Source of the DNA: Oscillibacter sp.
Lineage (GTDB): Bacteria; Bacillota; Clostridia; Oscillospirales; Oscillospiraceae
DNA: 18,832 nt
Direction of reading: 5' to 3'
NCBI GenBank assembly: GCA_003522105.1
Contig: DPGF01000032.1
Location: 1,737 to 20,568 of the forward strand
In this document: one piece after another, positions 13,876 through 18,832 of the stretch
How the letters are laid out: each line of letters begins with the position of its first letter
Numbering within the stretch: the stretch's first letter is position 1
Program-made: the position numbers and the translations under genes
The notes under the pieces: generated by a model
Seen by the model: only the letters and a program-made list of their open reading frames with translations
Told to the model about the DNA's origin: nothing
Databases searched by the model: none

Positions 13876-14017
13876 ACAGAAAGGAAGCAACCAACCCGAC
13901 CGAACAGCAAATCCCTTTCAAATCCCCGAAAGCGAGGTTAAATTGATGTTAGAGCCCAAGAATACGTGATGAGCCTTGACGATTCCCGGTTATCCGTCAA
14001 GGCTCATCTATTTTTTT
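13876..14017 (+). ncRNA. Putative small RNA, about 140 nt, family not recognised
   Basis: Between the promoter-like pair and the terminator lies a stretch without a plausible gene. Its middle part, about 13890-13930, is C-rich and likely unpaired, with CCAACCCGACC, AATCCCTTTC and AATCCCCG, the sort of sequence that can pair with purine-rich ribosome binding sites. A weak hairpin (CCCCG-AAAG-CGAGG, 13924-13937) follows, then the terminator stem. It is not one of the RNAs I can recognise (not RNase P, tmRNA or SRP RNA). An alternative is that the terminator simply backs up degV. Confidence 0.4.
13968..14017 (+). terminator. Strong intrinsic terminator, plus strand
   Basis: GATGAGCCTTGACG (13968-13981) pairs perfectly with CGTCAAGGCTCATC (13995-14008) over a 13-base loop, followed by TATTTTTTT. 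It has no plus-strand gene just upstream except the candidate small RNA. Confidence 0.88.
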
Positions 14018-14049
14018 GCCCAATTCGTCCTGCGAGTGACTTTATCTCA

Positions 14050-14080
14050 CCTCGGATCGTTTCTGATCCGGGGCTTTTTT
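14050..14080 (+). terminator. Second plus-strand terminator, abutting the pabC stop
   Basis: CCTCGGATC (14050-14058), loop GTTTCT, GATCCGGGG (14065-14073, one wobble), then C and six T. The T-run is on the plus strand and overlaps the minus-strand pabC stop (14079-14081). On the minus strand no U-tract follows the stem, so it mainly blocks plus-strand read-through into pabC. Confidence 0.7.
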
Positions 14081-14825
14081 ATTGGAGTGTTCCTTTTTCC
14101 GCTTCATAGGCAGAGCGCAGGCGATCCACCGTCTCGCGGCTCGGAAATACTCGCTCCCCAAGCTGCCGAACGGGCATGACGCCCATGAGGGAGTTGGTAA
14201 CGAAGCACTCATCAAAGTTCTCCAGCTCGCGCGGGTCGATCTCCCCCTCCTCCACGCGATAGCGCTCGAGAAGATACGATCGCAGCACGCCGGGCAGCAG
14301 CCCGCAGGAAAGCGCCGGGGTATAGATCCGCCCGCCGGAGACGAGAAAGAGGTTGCTCACCGTTCCCTCGGCGAGCATTCCCCGCGTGTTGAGGAAAATA
14401 CGCTCATCCATTCCGGCAGCGGCGGCAGCGCGATGCTCCATGATGCAGTCGCCATAGTTGAGGGTCTTGTGCCCCGTGAGCGGAGAGGTCTCGTTCCGCC
14501 GCACAGTGCTGAAGTCCATGCGAAAGCCGCGCGCGTAGCGCGCCGGGCCATAGGGGTTGGGGCGCAGGCGCATCACAAGATTTTCCTGCGTCAGCAATAT
14601 CTTGCAGGCGCTGCGGCCGGGGCAGTTCTCGCCGATCCATTCTGCCGCACGCTCCATCGTGAGGCCGCGCTCAGCAAGATCGCCCAGCCCCAGGAACTGC
14701 GCCGAACGCCTAAGGCGCGCGAGGTGCCGGGAGAGAAGGATCCCCTTCCCCCGCTCCACCGCGATGGTCTCAAACGCGCCAAGACCAAACTGAACGCCGT
14801 CGTCCATCGTCATGGTCGTTCTCAT
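14079..14825 (-). CDS. pabC: Aminodeoxychorismate lyase (class IV PLP enzyme)
   Basis: 248 residues. Cleaves 4-amino-4-deoxychorismate to p-aminobenzoate and pyruvate, the last step of p-aminobenzoate synthesis for folate. Class IV fold: FGLGAFET (13-20), the PLP lysine K120 in GHKTLNYGD, and LAEGTVSNLFLV (151-162) with the PLP-contacting Glu153. Branched-chain and D-amino-acid transaminases share this fold, but the operon with pabA and pabB decides the assignment. The ATG overlaps the pabB TGA as ATGA, so translation is probably coupled, and no separate ribosome binding site is needed. Confidence 0.9.
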   Translation of the reverse strand: MRTTMTMDDGVQFGLGAFETIAVERGKGILLSRHLARLRRSAQFLGLGDLAERGLTMERAAEWIGENCPGRSACKILLTQENLVMRLRPNPYGPARYARGFRMDFSTVRRNETSPLTGHKTLNYGDCIMEHRAAAAAGMDERIFLNTRGMLAEGTVSNLFLVSGGRIYTPALSCGLLPGVLRSYLLERYRVEEGEIDPRELENFDECFVTNSLMGVMPVRQLGERVFPSRETVDRLRSAYEAEKGTLQ

Positions 14826-16189
14826 TGCAGCGCCTCCAGCACGGCCTTCGCCTTTTGCAGCGTTTCCTCATACTCAAATTCCAGATCCGACTCCGAGGTG
14901 ATGCCGCCGCCCACGCCCAGGTGGTAGCGTCCGTCGCGGTGGAGCGCGGTGCGGATAACGATGTTCAGGTCGCACTCCCCGTCCAGTGTCAGGTAACCGA
15001 TGGAGCCGGTGTACAGCCCGCGCTTGCCGTGCTCCAGCTCGTCGATGATCTCCATGGCGCGGTACTTGGGCGCGCCCGTGATGGAGCCGCCGGGGAAGGC
15101 CGCACGCAGAAGATCGGTCACGTCGCTCCCCTGCGCCAGCTCGCCGCGGATGTTGGACACCAGATGGAAGACCGTTGCGTAGGTCTCCACAGTGAACAGC
15201 TCCGTCACCTCCACGCTGCCCGGACGGCAGACGCGGTTGAGGTCGTTGCGCTCAAGGTCCACGATCATGAGAAGCTCGCTCTTGTCCTTTTCCGACTGCT
15301 CGAGTTCCTGGCGCAGCGCCTCGTCCTCCTCCGGCGTCTCCCCGCGCTTGCGCGTGCCCTTGATGGGGCGCGTTTCCACCACGCCGTCGCGCAAACGCAG
15401 AAAGCGCTCCGGTGAGGCGCAGATGATCTGGTGATCTCCGCAGTCAAGGTAGCCGCCGAAGGGCGAGGGATTGTGCGTGCGCAGATGCTCAAAGACCGCG
15501 AGCGGCTCGCGGTCGCTCATAACGTCCAGCCGCTGGGTCATGTTGGCAATATAAATGTCGCCCTCGATGATGTAGCGGATCATGCGATCCACCGCCGTCT
15601 TGTATTCTTCCTTTTCAAAGTTGGGGCGGACGGTGATGGGCTTTGTCGCGTGCGCGTCGGGCAGGGCCGGGAAGCCCTTTTCCATTCCGCGTTCGATGTT
15701 CCGGCGGAAGCGCGCGAGCAATTCAAGCGCGTCCTCGGTCTGGCCGCAGGCGGAGAGCCACACGCGCTTTCCATGGCAATCCTCGATGAGCAGTAAGTCA
15801 TAGAACACCACCCGCGCCTGCGGGATCGGCTCGACGTCCTGCTCACCGGAGGGAACGCCCATGTGCTCGCGCCCGTAATCATAGGAAAAATAGCCGATGG
15901 CGCCGGAAACGATTGGCAGCGCCGTCTCGTTCTCGTCGCGGTTCAGCCGGAGAAATTCTCCCAGCCGCGTTTCAAAGTCCGTGTCCGGACGGGAAACATC
16001 GTCCTCGGTGAAACTGCCGTCCTGCTCCTTCACGAGCGTCTTATAGGGGCGCAGCCCCAGGATCGACCATCGCCCCAGCTCGTTGACGAGAGAGGAGTCC
16101 AGAAAGGCGCAGCCCGGCTCCTTCGCCGCCAGGCGGAAGACCTCCGACGCGGGAACGTATCGCTCCAATTCTACGGTGACGCGCTTCAT
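14822..16189 (-). CDS. pabB: Aminodeoxychorismate synthase component I
   Basis: 455 residues. Adds ammonia supplied by PabA to chorismate, giving 4-amino-4-deoxychorismate. The N-terminal domain (1-180) carries FLDSSLVNELGRWSILG (29-45), as in the tryptophan-pocket region of this family. The chorismate-binding domain covers about 190-455, with IANMTQRLDV (214-223), PIKGTRKRG (275-283), DLERNDLNRV (311-320), FPGGSITGAPK (365-375) and GVGGGIT (425-431). K277 in PIKGT separates PabB from anthranilate synthase, which has PIAGT at this place. It overlaps pabA and pabC by ATGA on both sides. At the pabA junction the stop is at 16186-16188 and the start is at 16189. Confidence 0.94.
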   Translation of the reverse strand: MKRVTVELERYVPASEVFRLAAKEPGCAFLDSSLVNELGRWSILGLRPYKTLVKEQDGSFTEDDVSRPDTDFETRLGEFLRLNRDENETALPIVSGAIGYFSYDYGREHMGVPSGEQDVEPIPQARVVFYDLLLIEDCHGKRVWLSACGQTEDALELLARFRRNIERGMEKGFPALPDAHATKPITVRPNFEKEEYKTAVDRMIRYIIEGDIYIANMTQRLDVMSDREPLAVFEHLRTHNPSPFGGYLDCGDHQIICASPERFLRLRDGVVETRPIKGTRKRGETPEEDEALRQELEQSEKDKSELLMIVDLERNDLNRVCRPGSVEVTELFTVETYATVFHLVSNIRGELAQGSDVTDLLRAAFPGGSITGAPKYRAMEIIDELEHGKRGLYTGSIGYLTLDGECDLNIVIRTALHRDGRYHLGVGGGITSESDLEFEYEETLQKAKAVLEALQ

Positions 16190-16773
16190 GCCGACACCCC
16201 CTTTTCCTCCGCCATGCGGCAGAAATTCTCCAGCATCTCGTGGCCGTACTCGGTCAGCACCGCCTCGGGGTGGAACTGCACGCCATACATCGGAAGCGTC
16301 CGGTGCGAGAGCGCCATCACTGTGCCGTCATCTGCAACGCAGTCCACCTGATAGTCCGCGGGAAGGGTATCCTCGCGCACCACGAGCGAATGGTAGCGCG
16401 TCACGTTGAATTCCTCCGGCAGGCCCGCGAAAAGCCCCGTGCCATGGTGATGCACTCGCGTCACCTTGCCGTGCATGGGGCGAGTGCCCTTTTCCACCGT
16501 GGCGCCCGCGCAGTGGCCCAGCACCTGATGGCCCAGGCACACGCCGAGCAGCGGCACCCTGCCCTGAAAGCGCTTCACCGTTTCTACGCACAGTGCTGCG
16601 TCCCACGGGCGCTTCGGCCCCGGGGAGAGAATGATGCCTTGCGGGGCCATCGCCTCGATCTCTTCGATCGTGATCTCATCTGACCGGCGCACCATAATGT
16701 CCCGGCCCAACTCTTCCAAATATGCCTTCAGGTTATACACAAATGAGTCGTAGTTGTCGATCATCAAATACAT
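16186..16773 (-). CDS. pabA: Aminodeoxychorismate synthase glutamine amidotransferase
   Basis: 195 residues, full length. Releases ammonia from glutamine for PabB. Class I amidotransferase triad: C79 in GVCLGHQ (77-83), H168 and E170 in QFHPEA (166-171); the N-terminal MIDNYDSF (4-11) and LSPGPKRP (49-56) are typical of PabA/TrpG. In many bacteria one such subunit also serves anthranilate synthase, and nothing here excludes that. ATG 16773 is preceded by AGGAGG at 9 bp; the frame open to 16833 runs back through the leader terminator and is not used. First gene of pabABC, behind an attenuator-like leader. Confidence 0.93.
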   Translation of the reverse strand: MYLMIDNYDSFVYNLKAYLEELGRDIMVRRSDEITIEEIEAMAPQGIILSPGPKRPWDAALCVETVKRFQGRVPLLGVCLGHQVLGHCAGATVEKGTRPMHGKVTRVHHHGTGLFAGLPEEFNVTRYHSLVVREDTLPADYQVDCVADDGTVMALSHRTLPMYGVQFHPEAVLTEYGHEMLENFCRMAEEKGVSA

Positions 16774-16802
16774 GTTGCTTTTCCTCCTATGGTTCGGAGC
16801 AT

Positions 16803-16843
16803 AAAAAAAGATAACGACTGTGCCTTTGAGCACAGTCGTTATC
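16803..16843 (-). terminator. Intrinsic terminator within the pabABC leader (attenuator)
   Basis: On the minus strand GATAACGACTGTGC (16843-16830) pairs perfectly over 14 bp with GCACAGTCGTTATC (16823-16810), loop TCAAAG, then seven U (16809-16803). It lies after the pab promoter and before the pabA ribosome binding site, with no other minus-strand gene to terminate. Confidence 0.85.
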
Positions 16844-16855
16844 CCTTTCGGTCCG

Positions 16856-16862
16856 TAACCTG
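16856..16862 (-). promoter_or_regulatory. Possible antiterminator arm in the pab leader
   Basis: On the minus strand CAGGTTA (16862-16856) can pair with TAACGACTG in the left arm of the terminator stem (CAG with CTG, GTTA with TAAC, a two-base bulge between). That pairing would block the terminator. It is shorter than the terminator stem, so a bound protein, ligand or stalled complex would be needed. Confidence 0.35.
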
Positions 16863-16872
16863 TTTCCGTGGC

Positions 16873-16901
16873 AGAATATCACAGGATCTATTCAAAGTCA
16901 A
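16873..16901 (-). promoter_or_regulatory. Promoter of the pabABC operon
   Basis: On the minus strand TTGACT (16896-16901), exactly 17 bp, and TATTCT (16873-16878). Transcription would start near 16866, placing a terminator in the first 65 bases of the message. Confidence 0.85.
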
Positions 16902-17005
16902 GCATAATTGCTGCCATTTTCTGCCTTTTTGTCATAAAAAGCACGATTTGAGCACGTCCTGTCGCGCAAATTGTAAAGCTTTTTCAAATTTTTTCACAAG
17001 AATGA

Positions 17006-17034
17006 TTGCCTTTTTCGCGCTTTTGCTCTATGAT
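17006..17034 (+). promoter_or_regulatory. Promoter of the LtaS-like gene
   Basis: TTGCCT (17006-17011), 17 bp and TATGAT (17029-17034), giving a leader of about 70 bases. Confidence 0.65.
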
Positions 17035-17111
17035 AGGCTCCGTGTCAATATTTCGGCAAATTTCGCAAGCGATTTTTCTTTTTGAAAAAGCCTTCAGCAG
17101 GAGAACAATTT

Positions 17112-18832
17112 ATGAAACTAAAAACTGACGATACTTCCCTTATAACCACGCAGCAGCCCGCTGCCCCCGCATCCGAAACGCCCGACGCCGCGCAGTCCCC
17201 GCGTCGCAGCCTTTGGAAAACGTGGATCGCCGATCTGCTGCTGTTCTGCTTCACCGGCATCTATGTGGAGCTGTGCCTGCACCTGTGCGTCTACCACAAG
17301 CTGGACAGACACACCATCTACCTTATTTTGTTTGCGCTGCAAGCCGGTGTCTTTTTCTCGCTTCTCACCTCATTCCTGCCCAAGATCCTTCGCCAGACCG
17401 TTGGCGTGCTGCTTGTAGCGGTGCAGGTGCTGTTTGCCGAGGTACAGCTGGTCTATCAGTGCATCTTCGGCAACTTCATGCCCATCAGCCAGGTCAGCAT
17501 GGGCGAGAACGTGATCACAAACTTCAACTCTCAGATCTTCTACGCGATTTTCAAAAACCTGCCGCGCATCATTTTGCTGCTGTTGCCGCTGATCGCAGTA
17601 ATCGCATGCCTTGCACTGCGAAAGGTCCCGACGCTGAAGCTCCGTCTGCGCTGGAAGCAGGCGCAGGCGTCCTTTGCGCTGCTGCTCGTACTGGTTTTGG
17701 TGACGGTAGGGCTCTTGTTCGTCGGACGCAACAAGCCCTTTTCCGTCTATAAGACGCTCTCCAATGTAAACACCTCCACCGACAGCAGTTATAAAAAGGT
17801 CGGTATGATCGCCACCACCGTGCAGGAGCTTCACTATATGATCGCCGGAGATGACGGCGACATCACCTTTTTTACGCCCTCCACGCTGGAAGTCAGCAGC
17901 GATCAGCAGCCGTATAGCAGCAACTCCTTCAACGTGATCGAGAGCATCGACTTCACGAAGCTGGCGGGCAGCACCGACAGCGCCATTCTCAAGGCAACGG
18001 ACGAATACCTCGCCAAGATAACGCCCAGCCGCAAGAGCAACTACACAGGGCTTTTGAAGGACTATAACCTCATCACCATCTGCGCCGAGAGCTTTTGCCC
18101 GTGGTTCATCAGCGAGGAACTAACGCCCGCCCTCTATAAAATGACCCACACGGGCATCATTTTTAAAAACTACTACGGCTCGTTCCAGTCCGTCACCACC
18201 AATGGCGAATACACCATGTGCATGGGTCTCTACCCGGATATGTCCCGCACCAAGACGGATTCGAGCTTCAATGTGGCGGGCACCAACTATCTTCCCTTCT
18301 GCCTCGGCAACGCGCTGAACGGAATGGGCTACAAGTCCTACGGCTATCACGACTACATCGGCGATTTCTACAACCGCAACATCACCCACGCCAACATGGG
18401 CTACGACTTCAAGGCAGCGGATTCCGGCCTGAACGTGAAGATCGACTGGCCGTCCTCGGATCTTGAGATGATTGAGGCCTCCGTGAACGACTACATCAAC
18501 AGCAAAGAGCCATTCCATGCCTACTACATGACCTTCAGCGGTCATTACCAGTACAACTGGGACAACGCCATGAGCGCCAAGAACAAAGCCGCGGTGGAAG
18601 ATCTCCCCTACTCCGAGCCGGTCAAGGCATATATTGCCTGCAATTTAGAGCTTGAGTACGCGCTGCAATACCTGATACAGCAGCTGGAGGCCGCCGGCAT
18701 TGCCGACAAGACCTGCATCGCCCTCACGAACGACCACTATCCCTACGGTCTCACGGAGGAGGAATACAACGAGCTTGCCGGGCAGACGCTGGACACCAAG
18801 TTTGAGAAATACCGCAACAGCTTCATCTGCTA
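17112..18832 (+). CDS. LtaS-like membrane sulfatase-fold enzyme (lipoteichoic-acid synthase family), 3'-truncated
   Basis: 573 codons are visible and the frame runs off the window. A soluble N-terminus (1-37, Pro/Ala-rich) is followed by five predicted membrane segments at about 39-61, 67-88, 95-117, 150-168 and 187-205, as in LtaS, then an extracellular alkaline-phosphatase/sulfatase domain. Metal and catalytic residues: E326 in CAESFC, the nucleophile candidate Thr362 in VTTNGEY, H478 in FSGHYQY and D541-H542 in TNDHYPYG. LtaS enzymes transfer glycerol phosphate from phosphatidylglycerol to a growing chain; whether this organism makes such a polymer is unknown, and other phosphoglycerol or phosphoethanolamine transferases share the fold. 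ATG 17112 follows AGGAGA at about 8 bp. It is divergent from pabA. Confidence 0.88.
   Translation, partial: MKLKTDDTSLITTQQPAAPASETPDAAQSPRRSLWKTWIADLLLFCFTGIYVELCLHLCVYHKLDRHTIYLILFALQAGVFFSLLTSFLPKILRQTVGVLLVAVQVLFAEVQLVYQCIFGNFMPISQVSMGENVITNFNSQIFYAIFKNLPRIILLLLPLIAVIACLALRKVPTLKLRLRWKQAQASFALLLVLVLVTVGLLFVGRNKPFSVYKTLSNVNTSTDSSYKKVGMIATTVQELHYMIAGDDGDITFFTPSTLEVSSDQQPYSSNSFNVIESIDFTKLAGSTDSAILKATDEYLAKITPSRKSNYTGLLKDYNLITICAESFCPWFISEELTPALYKMTHTGIIFKNYYGSFQSVTTNGEYTMCMGLYPDMSRTKTDSSFNVAGTNYLPFCLGNALNGMGYKSYGYHDYIGDFYNRNITHANMGYDFKAADSGLNVKIDWPSSDLEMIEASVNDYINSKEPFHAYYMTFSGHYQYNWDNAMSAKNKAAVEDLPYSEPVKAYIACNLELEYALQYLIQQLEAAGIADKTCIALTNDHYPYGLTEEEYNELAGQTLDTKFEKYRNSFIC

Larger units (their letters stand above)
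13666..14078. other. 413-bp gene-free stretch between degV and pabC
   Basis: No credible coding frame on either strand. It holds the degV hairpin (13698-13727), a perfect 14-bp palindrome (13772-13785), a promoter-like pair (13841-13869), a probable small RNA ending at a strong terminator (13968-14017), and a second plus-strand terminator (14050-14080). The short word TTGCA occurs four times, at 13751, 13773, 13813 and 13836. Confidence 0.7.
16774..17111. other. 338-bp divergent control region between pabA and the LtaS-like gene
   Basis: From left to right: the pabA ribosome binding site, a minus-strand terminator hairpin (16803-16843), a possible antiterminator arm (16856-16862), the pab promoter (16873-16901), an AT-rich stretch, the plus-strand promoter (17006-17034) and a 70-base leader ending in AGGAGA. 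No gene is seen in it. Confidence 0.8.

Noticed and set aside
13846..13905. SRP-RNA-like words (CAGGTC, AAGGAAGCAACC) near the small-RNA promoter
   Set aside because: The full SRP domain IV consensus with its GGAA tetraloop and symmetric loop is absent, and the pairing GGTCG/CGACC is short. It would also start upstream of the promoter candidate.
14822..16773. Anthranilate synthase (trpE/trpG) instead of pabB/pabA
   Set aside because: The large subunit has PIKGT rather than PIAGT, and a class IV PLP lyase follows directly. No tryptophan genes adjoin.
16786..16866. A tetrahydrofolate riboswitch in the pab leader
   Set aside because: The leader has about 65-90 bases and lacks the three-way-junction core of that riboswitch; only a simple attenuator can be supported.

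Overview
The window reads as chromosome of a GC-rich, spore-forming member of the Clostridia, most likely the Oscillospirales. The evidence is a SpoVAF/GerA-type spore protein behind a textbook forespore-type promoter, an LtaS-type membrane sulfatase, a DegV protein, a small Cys-rich protein of the ferredoxin-thioredoxin reductase type, GGAGG-type ribosome binding sites and many U-tract terminators. The genus assignment is inference. Most genes are ordinary household genes, separated by clear bidirectional terminators.

Layout. 1-1203 is the 3' part of glutamate dehydrogenase (+). Convergent to it is spoVAF (-, 1303-2718). Next on the minus strand are a DUF2156-GNAT fusion (2886-4286) and a LysR regulator (4357-5244). 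Divergent from lysR is a secreted polysaccharide deacetylase (+, 5419-6141), followed by tRNA-Pro(GGG) at 6235-6310 with its own promoter and terminator. 6370-7463 is an AT-rich foreign patch: the last 67 codons of a transposon-type serine recombinase, bounded by a 12-bp direct repeat, and a TraX-family membrane protein. A lipoprotein (+, 7584-9203) follows. Then three minus-strand genes: a DUF1887 protein with a CARF domain and a PD-(D/E)XK nuclease domain, without any CRISPR locus in view (9255-10433); a 67-residue FTR-like protein (10584-10787); and a RocB-like M20 metallohydrolase (10885-12510). degV (+, 12781-13665) is divergent from the latter. A 413-bp gene-free stretch (13666-14078) holds a candidate small RNA. 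The pabA-pabB-pabC operon (-, 16773 to 14079) makes p-aminobenzoate for folate. Divergent from it is an LtaS-like enzyme (+, from 17112), cut by the window end.

How parts work together. pabA, pabB and pabC overlap by ATGA at both junctions and together convert chorismate and glutamine to p-aminobenzoate. Their leader carries a strong promoter and then a complete intrinsic terminator before the pabA ribosome binding site, with a possible competing stem, which is the layout of a transcription attenuator. GdhA and the RocB-like hydrolase both suit amino-acid metabolism but are not adjacent. The most unusual items are the pab attenuator, the stand-alone CARF nuclease, the candidate small RNA and the decayed mobile-element scar beside tRNA-Pro.
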